A stretch of DNA of 64,000 bases. Origin: Minicystis rosea (GTDB taxonomy: Bacteria; Myxococcota_A; Polyangia; Polyangiales; Polyangiaceae). The stretch covers positions 434,001-498,000 of the forward strand of contig CP016211.1 in the NCBI GenBank assembly GCA_001931535.1, read 5' to 3'. Positions 57,051 to 64,000 of the stretch are shown piece after piece (the first letter of the stretch is position 1; each line of letters opens with the position of its first letter). The notes under the pieces were generated by a model. The model was given only the letters and a program-made list of their open reading frames with translations. It was not told where the DNA came from and made no database searches. The translations under genes and the position numbers were made by a program.

Positions 57051-59451
57051 TCACTCCACCCAAATGGGGTTCGTGAACGCGAACGGCTTCGCGCCCGGCC
57101 GGTGCAGATGCCCCATCGGCTTCGATCCTCGCGCAATCGCGATGATCCAGTCTCCCTTTTGGAGCGACACCTCCGTGCGAATCTCGAACCTTCGTGGCCC
57201 CTTCGTGAACGGACCCGTCCAGGCCGAGGCCGTCTCCCCGCGGCGGACGAGCTCGACCCGATCGACGTCGACCCAGGGCGGAGCCTCCACCACGATCGAC
57301 ACCACCACCGCGCCCGCCGAGATCGTCTCCCCGATCCCTTTGCCGCCCGCCTCCATGCGGACGAACGGCCCGCTCGACACCACCACGCGCCCTTTGCGCA
57401 CCGCCGTGACGAACGCCTTCTCGTCGAAGCGCGCTGGATCGTCGTCGGGCACGCTCACCAGATTCCGCGGCACGCCGGCCTCGTGGAAGCTGAGCCGATG
57501 CGAGTCCGAGTTGCCCGTCGCCGTGAAGCGGTACCCCGCGTTGAGCAGCGCGTACCAATCGGACAGGCACTCCTCCACCTTGTCGATGCGCGCGTAGTGA
57601 TCGCCGTTGAACACCTCGAGGGCGTCGAAGCCGAGATCGGCGATGCTCACGCGCTTCGTCCACCCGGCGATGTCGTCACGATCGAACCGCGTCAGCTCGA
57701 AGTAGCCGATGCCGCCCATGCGCGGGTGGTTGACCTGCACCACCGTCTCCGGCCCCATCGATCCGCCCGCGCGCGCCGCGGCGAACATCGCCTTGGGCGC
57801 GAGCGCGCGGTACGGCAGCGGCTCGCTCCCGCGCGGCAGCGGGAAGGCGTTGAAGTGACCCCACGACGGATCGCGCGTGGTGATCTCGTCGCCCACGATC
57901 GACGTCACCCAGGCGCCCAGCTTGAGCTCCTCGATCACCGGCTTGTAGTCGGTGACCTTGTTGTGATCCGTCGCCACCCCGACCTCGACACCCGTCGCCG
58001 CCAGCGCCCGCACCCGATCCGCGAGCGGTTGCGGCGCATCGGGCGAAGGCATGGCGTGGAGATGGAGGTCCGCCGCGATGAAGCCCTTCGTGTCCACCAC
58101 GCGCTCGATCGTCGCGTTCACGTCGACGACCTTGTCCGCGGCGATCTCCACGTCCTTCTCGAACATCGTGTACTCGAAGCCGCGATCGATGGTGACGTGA
58201 TACTTCCCGGGCGGCAGCGGCCGCTCGCCCATCCCCGTGTCTGCGTACGCCACGTTGATCGACGCGCCGCGATCCGCATCGAGCCCCCAATCCGGATCCG
58301 CCGTGCCCTTGATCCCGCGCACCAACACACGCGCCGGCAACCCGCGCGCGCTCACGCGATCGGACACGCTGAACCGCAGCGTCCCCGACGGTGACAGCGC
58401 TTTGCCCACCGCGTCCTTCGGCGAAAACCAAGCGCCCGCTGCATGCCCCGGCGCGAGCAGCCGCATCTGGAAGCAGCCCTCCGGCAGCGCGATTTCCCCT
58501 TCGCTCGGGAGGAACCGCGCATAGAGCGACCCCGCTTTGTTCCCTGCGCCGCACCTGCCCACGTCGACACGCGCCTCTTTCGGAAGCCCCGCAGGCGGCG
58601 CCACCCGCTGCGCACTCGGCCCGGCGAGCGCCGTCACCGCGCGTCCGAGCGATCCCGCGGCATACGTGACGAAGACGACGCGCCGGCTCGTCGGCTGATC
58701 CGCTTGCACGAGCTCCGGCGTCTCGCCGTTGGTCGCCGGCTCGAAGAAGCCCGAGTCCGGTCCATCGAAGCGCGCCAAGAAGCGCCCGCTCTCGGGCCGC
58801 ACCGCATACGCGACGCCGTACGCCTCACGTGCGATGAACTCGGTGCGGAAGCTCCCCCGCGCATCACGAACCCCTGACCCTCCGCCCACGTCGGGACGTT
58901 CCCCCAATGCGCCCGCTCGCCGAGCGTCACCGCGATTGGGCCCGAGAGCGCGCCCGTCGCCACGACCGCCGACTCGACGCGCACCCGCTCCCCGAGAACG
59001 TCACGAACACGTGCAGCGCGAGCGGCTTCTCCAGCACCCGCTTCACGACATGAATCGCGCGCCCCTCGCTCACGGGCTCGACCTTCTCGGTCTCGAAGTG
59101 CACCCCTTCGAACCCGAAGAACACCATCGGATCGAGGGCCACGAGCTCATCGCGCCCGCCCTTCGCCCCGAAGTCGACGAACCGCCCCTCCGCCGAGACG
59201 ATCGCGACCCGATCCCCATTCGCGATCATCCAATCGCCCACCTTCGCATCGACGCGCGGCCCCGAGAGCGGCACCTGATCGCGCGCCTCGACCTTCGTCA
59301 CCACGCCTTCCGGCGCTGCCGGCGGCGCCACGGTCTTCGGCGGGGACGTCACCGCCGCGGGCGCCTCGGGGCAAGGCGCAGGCGGGGGCGGCAGATCCTG
59401 TGTGCACCCGGCGACGCCCAGCAACGCGAAGGTGAAGACACGGCCACGCAT
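57051..59451 (-). CDS. Lipoprotein CehA/McbA-type PHP-domain metallohydrolase, broken by two frameshifts
   Basis: One gene split across three frames. The N-terminus (ATG 59451, MRGRVFTFALLGVAGCTQD with lipobox) runs to about 59005; the middle (GERVRVESAVVATGALSG) is one frame earlier to about 58880; the rest continues to 57051 in the third frame. Each join is repaired by adding one base; the second fits a GGG run (EGQGVRDARGSF). The C-terminal half is a PHP/CehA domain: ADLHLHAMPSPD (D-x-H-x-H), VATDHNKVTDYK, TATGNSDSHRL. CehA/McbA enzymes hydrolyse carbamate or phosphate esters; the substrate here is unknown. Repair by two like-signed single-base additions points to sequencing errors or a young pseudogene. 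Confidence 0.78.
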
Positions 59452-59590
59452 GCTCGCGCTTGTACCGACGCAGCGGCGCGAGGTCATCCGCGGCGACCCT
59501 CTCGATCCGAAGTCATCCCTCGGAATCGCCTCTCCGCCGGCCTCGCGGAGCACCCTCGTCCGTTTTTCTTTCCGCCAACTTACGATGTCG

Positions 59591-59619
59591 TTGACAAGAC
59601 GGACGAGATCGACCAATTT
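59591..59619 (+). promoter_or_regulatory. Possible promoter of tRNA-Phe
   Basis: TTGACA at 59591-59596 is a perfect -35 and is followed 17 bp later by CAATTT, a poor -10. GCGGCCC just downstream resembles the GC-rich discriminator of stringently controlled stable RNA promoters. The start would be about 30 nt before the tRNA. Confidence 0.45.
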
Positions 59620-59654
59620 CCGCGGCCCTAACGCCGAGACACACGTCGGCGGGA

Positions 59655-59727
59655 GCCCAGGTAGCTCAGTTGGTAGAGCAGGGGATTGAAAATCCCCGTG
59701 TCGGCGGTTCGATTCCGTCCCTGGGCA
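59655..59727 (+). tRNA. tRNA-Phe (anticodon GAA)
   Basis: A 73-nt cloverleaf: acceptor GCCCAGG/CCTGGGC, D-arm with AGCTCAGTTGGTAGAGC, anticodon stem GGGGA/TCCCC around loop TTGAAAA (GAA at loop positions 3-5), T-arm with GGTTCGATTCC. CCA is not encoded (the genome reads CTA after the discriminator A). Its 3' half is overlapped on the other strand by the end of an integrase gene, so it is an integration site. Confidence 0.95.
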
Positions 59728-61222
59728 CTAGAATTCGCTGCTTTTCTCGGAGATTTTGAGCGTCGCGTCGGACGTCGAGACCGTCCAAATGGTCCGATGC
59801 GTGCACCTTTTCCGAATCGTCTGCGGCACCCGTGCGGCAGTCCTCGGAGCGGTCGGTTTCGAACGCGGCACACGAGGTCTGGCGGTGCGCCCCCGGGGGC
59901 GGGGCCAGGCGGACACGCTTTGTCGCCACCGGGGCCGCTGCGACCGCTGGCAGGAGCCGCTTGCCTCGCGTCCCCTTCCCGAGCGCCAAGGCGTCCGCCA
60001 TCGTCATCCCCGAGGTCACCACGCGGTGGAAGAGCGTGGTCTTGGAGATGCCCGACTCGCGCGCCCACTCGACGAGAGTGCGCTCGACGCCGCCGACCTC
60101 GTAGACCGCGCGCGGTGATCTCGGTGCGGGCAGCTTCTTGATCGTCTCGACGATCCTCTTCGCGCCGCGCGCCCGATGAGCCTGCTTCGCGTACCGAGGG
60201 TCGATCGCGTCGAGCATGCGATCGGTCACGTCCTCGTCCTTGATCTTCGCGTAGACCGTCTCGGTGATGCGGGTGTCCGCATGGCCAAGCACCCTGGAGA
60301 CCAGCTCGAGGGGTACGCCGAGATCGATGAGCCACTGTCCAGCCGCTTTCCGTAACGCGTGAGGGGACAGCGGCTCGATCGCTGCCTTCTTGGCTGCGAC
60401 GAGGAGCTCGTGGCGGAGGTTGCCCAGCGAACGGAAGAGCTGTCCGTTGATGCCTTGCGCGTGCGTTGCTGCGTACGCCAGAAGGAGCCGCTGCTCGTCG
60501 CTCACGATCGGCACCCAACGATCGCGTCGATCGTTTTTCGACCCCCGGATGTGTACGCGCAGGTTCGCGGCGTCGATGTCTGCGGGGATGTCGTCGCGGA
60601 GTGCGCGATGGAGAGCCGAGTCTTCCGCACTGGTTGCGAGGATGAATGCGACCGCTGCGGCGCTGTCCGGAAGCATGTGGGGGAGGATGCGGAGCACCTC
60701 CGCGCGCGAGGGAGACCGGTCCCTCGGCTTGTAGATGGGATCGAACGTGTTGGGGATGATGCCGTCGATGTCGCCCTTCCACAGCCCACGCTCCTTCGTG
60801 ATGCGCAGGGCTGCCCGGAGCGTCGTGACCTCCCGCTCGATCGACGTGTCGAGCATCCCCTCCGTGCGGCGAGTGTCGATGTAGCGCCACACCGGGGCCG
60901 CGTCTTTGAGGAGCGCGATGCGGAAGTCGTGGCCGAATACTCGGACGAGGTGCCCCGACTTCTTTCTGTAGAAGCTGACCGTCTCCTCGGAGCCGTTGCC
61001 ATTTGCGGCGCGTGCCTGACGGTCTTCGAGAAGGAGCGTCAGGGCGTCGTTGAGGGTCGTCGACGCGGCTCCACGATCGGGATCGACGGCTTCTCGCTCC
61101 CAGGTCGCGAGAACGGCCCGAGCTGCCGCCTTGTCGGTGCAGCCCGTCGATCGCTCTTCGCGCTTGCCGTGCTCGTCGTAGACCGCCGCGTACCAGATCT
61201 TCCCGCGCTGTCGGAGGTGCAT
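59666..61222 (-). CDS. Tyrosine recombinase (site-specific integrase)
   Basis: A 518-aa integrase. ATG at 61222 follows GAGG; N-terminal arm-binding and core-binding parts (MHLRQRGKIWYAAVYDEHGK) lead to the catalytic domain with Lys229 in GSKNDRRDRWVPI, HALR (288-291), LGHAD (His314) and the nucleophile Tyr324 in TVYAKI. At the place of the first catalytic Arg (usually TGLR) the protein has TSAE, so that residue is supplied elsewhere or absent. After the catalytic domain comes an extra small HTH-like part (TLVEWARESGISKTTLFHRV near 400). The last residues (GIEPPTRGFSIPCSTN) are the antisense reading of the tRNA, a common annotation artefact at tRNA-embedded integrases. Confidence 0.9.
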   Translation of the reverse strand: MHLRQRGKIWYAAVYDEHGKREERSTGCTDKAAARAVLATWEREAVDPDRGAASTTLNDALTLLLEDRQARAANGNGSEETVSFYRKKSGHLVRVFGHDFRIALLKDAAPVWRYIDTRRTEGMLDTSIEREVTTLRAALRITKERGLWKGDIDGIIPNTFDPIYKPRDRSPSRAEVLRILPHMLPDSAAAVAFILATSAEDSALHRALRDDIPADIDAANLRVHIRGSKNDRRDRWVPIVSDEQRLLLAYAATHAQGINGQLFRSLGNLRHELLVAAKKAAIEPLSPHALRKAAGQWLIDLGVPLELVSRVLGHADTRITETVYAKIKDEDVTDRMLDAIDPRYAKQAHRARGAKRIVETIKKLPAPRSPRAVYEVGGVERTLVEWARESGISKTTLFHRVVTSGMTMADALALGKGTRGKRLLPAVAAAPVATKRVRLAPPPGAHRQTSCAAFETDRSEDCRTGAADDSEKVHASDHLDGLDVRRDAQNLREKQRILVPRDGIEPPTRGFSIPCSTN

Positions 61223-61974
61223 CCCGCGTCCTCGCTTTCCGCGAAGCGGAGCGTGACATAGCGCTCCCATCGTTCCAACGAGATCCGAAGGAGCTGCCCA
61301 TCGTGAGCGACGGCGCCGGCTCGGCGCAGGTGATCGTACGCGGCAGAGCACCCCAACGCTCGCATCACGTCCTTCGCGCCCACGAAGACGGTGACATCCG
61401 GGCCTGGGACCGTGCGCTCACCATCGGGTGGACGTGGTGCTCGACGAGGAGCTGCATGGGCGCGGGAAGCGAGCGTCGTATCCGTCGTGGCGAGGGCGCG
61501 GATCTGCACCAGCGGCAGCGACGAGGATGCACGTTGCGGCGGTGCCATCGAATGCGACCGGAGCCCCGGCGCGTGCAACATGCTCGAGGTGCTGCGTTCC
61601 GGTGAAGCGGGCAACGCGGACATGAACTGCGCCCAGCTCGCGGCGTAGTCCTCGGCCGTCGATGGCGGCGCAGGCCCCCACGACCTGATCGCGAGCGCTT
61701 CCTGCGGTTGCTCGAAGGCCGGGGCGAGCGCCACTGCCAAACGGTGGCAGAACGCAGCGTAGGCGCCGGGATCGGCTTCGACCTCAGCTTGCGCCACCCG
61801 GTACACGCTGTACCAGCAGGGATCGGTGGCGAAGTAGTGGGCCCAGCGTTCGAGGTAAGCCTCGAGCGTCGACGGAGGCGCGGGGCCCCATGACTGGACC
61901 TTGTGGGCGGCGAAGGCATCGATGTTCGCCTGCTCGTGCAGAGCCGCGGCATCGAACGAGGCGTGCGCCTTCAC
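61039..61974 (-). CDS. Excisionase-like protein with duplicated SWGPAPPST segment
   Basis: A protein of up to 311 aa starting at GTG 61974, which overlaps the stop of the gene at 61971-62390 (GTGA). Two copies of a similar segment occur: VQSWGPAPPSTLEAYLERWA (near residue 26) and IRSWGPAPPSTAEDYAASWA (near 97). Near residue 200 is a MerR/excisionase-type helix-turn-helix (FVGAKDVMRALGCSAAYDHL, then ISLERWERYV), the DNA-binding unit of the usual excisionase family. The last 60 codons overlap the integrase start region in another frame, so the true C-terminus may be near 61220. It probably directs excision together with the integrase. Confidence 0.6.
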   Translation of the reverse strand: MKAHASFDAAALHEQANIDAFAAHKVQSWGPAPPSTLEAYLERWAHYFATDPCWYSVYRVAQAEVEADPGAYAAFCHRLAVALAPAFEQPQEALAIRSWGPAPPSTAEDYAASWAQFMSALPASPERSTSSMLHAPGLRSHSMAPPQRASSSLPLVQIRALATTDTTLASRAHAAPRRAPRPPDGERTVPGPDVTVFVGAKDVMRALGCSAAYDHLRRAGAVAHDGQLLRISLERWERYVTLRFAESEDAGCTSDSAGRSGTRRSTTSTASAKSDRRAAPTRRQLGPFSRPGSEKPSIPIVEPRRRPSTTP

Positions 61975-62390
61975 GACGCGCCTCCGTGCGTCGTGTCGAG
62001 GGCAGTCGGTGCATCGGGTTCGGCTGGTGCTGGGCCATCATGCGGCCCTGCTCGCGAGACCAAGCGGACACGATGATGCGATCGTTGGCGCGATCCGCGG
62101 TGGCGACGCGCCGCGAACATGGATCGGGCCCTCACTGGCGAACAGCGCTGCTGCTCGGAAGTCGGCACGGCGTCGACGCGCCTCGGAGCGGCGGGCTTCG
62201 GCCCCGCCCACTTGTCGCGGTTGCGCGCAGCCCACTCGAGGGCCGCTCTCATCTCGCGCTTGCAGGCATCGCGATCAATCGCACCGTCGGCCGCACGCCC
62301 GACCGGATCGTCGACGGGCGTCGCGAGAGCCTTGGAGAGCATCTCCTGGAAGTGGGCGTCGTCCTCGGAGGGGAACGGGGGCAACTGCAT
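61971..62390 (-). CDS. Small island protein, unknown
   Basis: A 139-aa frame beginning MQLPPFPSEDDAHFQEMLSK. The first 70 residues are acidic/helical with a plausible fold; the second half is Arg/His/Pro-rich. Its stop overlaps the GTG of the excisionase-like gene (GTGA), which suggests coupled translation and supports it being real. ATG at 62390 is used; an upstream TTG is possible. No family is recognised. Confidence 0.5.
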   Translation of the reverse strand: MQLPPFPSEDDAHFQEMLSKALATPVDDPVGRAADGAIDRDACKREMRAALEWAARNRDKWAGPKPAAPRRVDAVPTSEQQRCSPVRARSMFAARRHRGSRQRSHHRVRLVSRAGPHDGPAPAEPDAPTALDTTHGGAS

Positions 62391-62428
62391 GCCCAAAGGC
62401 TACGTTGCGGCAGTATGCCCCGCTGAAT

Positions 62429-62541
62429 GCTCCGGAAGTGCTCCAAGATTCCGGGCGCTTCCGGAGCATGCGCCCGGACTTCCGAAGACCTCCGGGCGCA
62501 CGCCAGGAAGTGCCCGGGATCCGGACCAGAAATCCGGGCGT
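62429..62541. repeat. Iteron-like cluster: repeated TCCGGGCGC and 10-bp inverted repeat
   Basis: TCCGGGCGC occurs at 62450-62458 and 62491-62499, inverted at 62470-62478, and with one change (TCCGGGCGT) at 62533-62541. A perfect 10-bp inverted repeat (GCTCCGGAAG at 62429-62438 and CTTCCGGAGC at 62458-62467) overlaps them. The cluster lies directly upstream of the excisionase operon start at 62390, so it could be an operator or an origin/processing site. Confidence 0.65.
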
Positions 62542-63048
62542 CAGAGTCGAAGACGCGGTGATTGCCGACGAAGTCGCGCGTTTCGGCGGACGCTGAGTTG
62601 CGCGCTTCACGCCGAGAGCCTCGTTCGATTTTGCTCCGGAAGCTGCGGGCAGAGCGAATGTGCGCGCCTCCAGCACGACTTCGATGCGTTCAGAGACCCA
62701 TGAAGGCATGCGCGTCCGCCGGGCTTGAGAGCACGTGGATGGGTGTTTCCCAGAATGTCGACGCCCGAGGCCGAGGGAGCGCGCGTCTTCGTCTTGGCGG
62801 CGCGCTTGTTCGCGATGCGCGGGGATTTGACAGTTCAGCGCTCGTGGCTAGTGCTTGAATCGTATGGCGGTTGGTAGCTGCGTCTTGCTCGCGGCTCACG
62901 CGTGCGCGGCTTCGCGCAGGTTGACGGTGCCGCTTTCGACTGCGCTCGCCGATGGGATCGATCTCGTCCTTGAGCGCTACGAGCGTCGACGCGTGGAGCG
63001 CACGGGTTCCAGCATCTCCTCGCGTGGTCACGCGTCTCGGGAGTCGGC
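62542..63048. other. Intergenic region of the island, no gene supported
   Basis: About 500 bases between the repeat cluster and the gene at 63049. Several open frames exist on both strands but all are Arg/Ser/Pro-rich without family resemblance, start signal or coupling. I see no RNA gene. The promoter of the 63049 gene should be near its right end. Confidence 0.4.
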
Positions 63049-63813
63049 GTGAGAAAGTACGTCTCGCCCATGGTGCGCGCGAGGGCCATCGTCTCCGGGC
63101 AGGAGAAGACAGTCTCCTCCAAGGCTCGTCAGGTTGCCGAGAGGATGGTTCGCCTCCTGCCCATGCTGGTCCTTGATCTGGAGCGTCAGGATGCACCCCA
63201 GCATGTGTTTCGCTGGGTGGCCTGGGGCGCCAACGCTACGATCCAACGACGGCGTGCAGATTTGGTGCTTCTCCTCCGCCGTTCGATCGCGCGCCGTCTG
63301 AACGGGTGGTTCGAGGAGCGGCACTTCAGTGCCGCGATGGCGGTACTGGAGCGGGCGCGGGACGAGGCGCGCAAGCGCGGCGGTATCATGCCAGGCGCGG
63401 ATGAAGTTCCGCTCGATGCGTACCGAGCCGCCGTCGAAGGAGCCACAAAGAATAAGCGAGCGCGAACGTTGGAGCCCGAATTGGAGGCCGCGATCGAGGA
63501 GGACGAGCCCTCGTCACCCGACGGCGAGACCGATCCGAAGAACGACGGTGAGGAGGAGGGCGCCGAAGTGGGAGAGGGAGGTGGCGCGCCGATCTCGGAG
63601 CGCATGCCGGTAGGGCGAACGCGAATTTTGCGGCGTTTGAGCGACGCCGTCTGCGAGGCGCTTGCGCTTGATGACGTTGAGGCTGCCCAGGCGATCTCCG
63701 TCATCATCTCGCGGCTCTGCAGGCCGCGTGAGGCGGTAGAAGGACCGGAGGACCTCGCAGTGGAGCCACATGATGGTGTCGAGCCACGCCTGCAGCGTCT
63801 ACCGGCGCAGTAG
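63049..63813 (+). CDS. Island protein of unknown function with acidic region
   Basis: A 254-aa protein. GTG at 63049 has GGGAG 5 nt upstream (CGGGAGTCGGC). Residues 1-110 are basic and helical (KARQVAERMVRLLPMLVL, then RSIARRLNGWFEERHFSAAM). Residues about 140-180 are strongly acidic (EDEPSSPDGETDP, GEEEGAEVGEGGG). The C-terminal 60 residues are helical again. No family is recognised. The basic/acidic layout suggests binding of DNA or another island protein, but that is only composition. No neighbouring gene helps. Confidence 0.6.
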   Translation: MRKYVSPMVRARAIVSGQEKTVSSKARQVAERMVRLLPMLVLDLERQDAPQHVFRWVAWGANATIQRRRADLVLLLRRSIARRLNGWFEERHFSAAMAVLERARDEARKRGGIMPGADEVPLDAYRAAVEGATKNKRARTLEPELEAAIEEDEPSSPDGETDPKNDGEEEGAEVGEGGGAPISERMPVGRTRILRRLSDAVCEALALDDVEAAQAISVIISRLCRPREAVEGPEDLAVEPHDGVEPRLQRLPAQ

Positions 63814-63886
63814 TCAATTCAGTCTTCAAGACGCCACCTGACGGCCCAGTGGACGCGGACGGGGCTGCTTGCGAGGCCGCGCGCGG

Positions 63887-64000
63887 TTACACTCGGCCCC
63901 TCAGGATCGACGTCGCCGCTCCGACGAGGATGACAGTCTCTCCGCTCGCGATCACGACGCCTCCGCTCGCGATCGCATAGGCGAGCGCGCCGCCCGTGGC
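63887..64000 (-). CDS. C-terminal fragment of a Gly/Ala/Val-rich protein
   Basis: The minus strand is open from the right edge to TAA (63887-63889), giving 37 residues (ATGGALAYAIASGGVVIASG ending GRV). The segment is hydrophobic with repeated glycines and may be a membrane hairpin, as in holins or pore-forming toxins, but 37 residues do not allow a call. The start is outside the window. Confidence 0.4.
   Translation of the reverse strand, partial: ATGGALAYAIASGGVVIASGETVILVGAATSILRGRV

Larger units (their letters stand above)
59655..64000. mobile_element. Left end of an integrated element at tRNA-Phe, continuing beyond the window
   Basis: A tyrosine recombinase gene ends inside the tRNA-Phe gene, followed by an excisionase-like gene, a small coupled gene, an iteron-like repeat cluster and unknown genes. 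The integrated end (attL) should be the 3' part of the tRNA (about 59700-59727). I see no second copy of that sequence before position 64000, so the right end is outside. Gene order (integrase at the tRNA end, excisionase behind it) fits genomic islands and prophages. Whether it is phage or conjugative cannot be decided. Confidence 0.75.

Noticed and set aside
59655..59740. Conserved C-terminal 'domain' GIEPPTRGFSIPCSTN of the integrase
   Set aside because: It is the tRNA-Phe gene read on the opposite strand; the conservation comes from the tRNA, not from protein function.
62542..63196. Open frames on both strands in the island intergenic region (for example 62690-63196 minus, 62835-63122 minus)
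   Set aside because: Composition is Arg/Ser/Pro-rich, there is no start signal or coupling, and the right part is antisense to the better supported gene at 63049.

Overview
The window is GC-rich bacterial chromosome with strong G/C preference at third codon positions. Several features point to Myxococcota, probably Polyangiales: very large eukaryotic-like Ser/Thr kinases, an MglA-type GTPase, many secreted lipoproteins with Gly/Thr- or Pro-rich linkers, and an RRM protein with a glycine-rich tail. The phylum is inferred from gene content; no rRNA is present to confirm it.

Layout. 1-4.2 kb: end of an unidentified gene, an SdhC-type cytochrome b, an orphan small protein and a tandem triplet of paralogous envelope proteins. 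4.7-11.9 kb: a 51-aa basic protein, two small envelope genes, a Ppx/GppA phosphatase, a CocE-type hydrolase, a methyltransferase and a cysteine synthase, with three copies of a 20-bp palindrome. 12-19.2 kb: two lipoproteins (one a frameshifted alpha/beta hydrolase), a glutaredoxin/IscA-like/rhodanese fusion and an M1 metallopeptidase with a coupled membrane protein. 19.3-24.1 kb: a DnaK locus flanked by a J-domain/TPR protein and an unknown protein that both seem to carry the same small winged-helix-like module. 24.1-27.2 kb: four overlapping genes encoding an ECF sigma factor, a probable anti-sigma factor, a lipoprotein and a lipid A-type acyltransferase. 27.4-34.5 kb: an MglA-like GTPase with a long extension, facing the complete rod elongation operon mreB-mreC-mreD-mrdA-rodA. 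34.7-38.3 kb: rpmG (L33), an RRM protein, an Lgt-like transferase and a patatin. 38.4-43.0 kb: a molybdopterin cluster (moaB, moeA, moaE, a moaC fusion and moaD). 43.2-56.9 kb: two giant kinases, one joined to a complete sigma-54 activator, with secreted lipoproteins and a cysteine-rich six-repeat protein between them. 57-59.5 kb: a CehA/McbA-type PHP hydrolase with two frameshifts. From 59.65 kb to the end: tRNA-Phe with an integrated element (tyrosine recombinase whose 3' end overlaps the tRNA, an excisionase-like gene, an iteron-like repeat cluster and unknown genes) that continues past the window.

Three reading-frame breaks (near 15143, 58880 and 59005) are each repaired by adding one base. 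Two of them can be repaired by lengthening a G/C run, so sequencing indels are as likely as true pseudogenes. The best candidates for something undescribed are the kinase/sigma-54 activator fusion, the DnaK locus with its shared module, the Moco cluster with a moaC fusion and histidine-rich tails, the extended MglA-like GTPase beside the elongasome, and the iteron-like cluster in the tRNA-Phe island.
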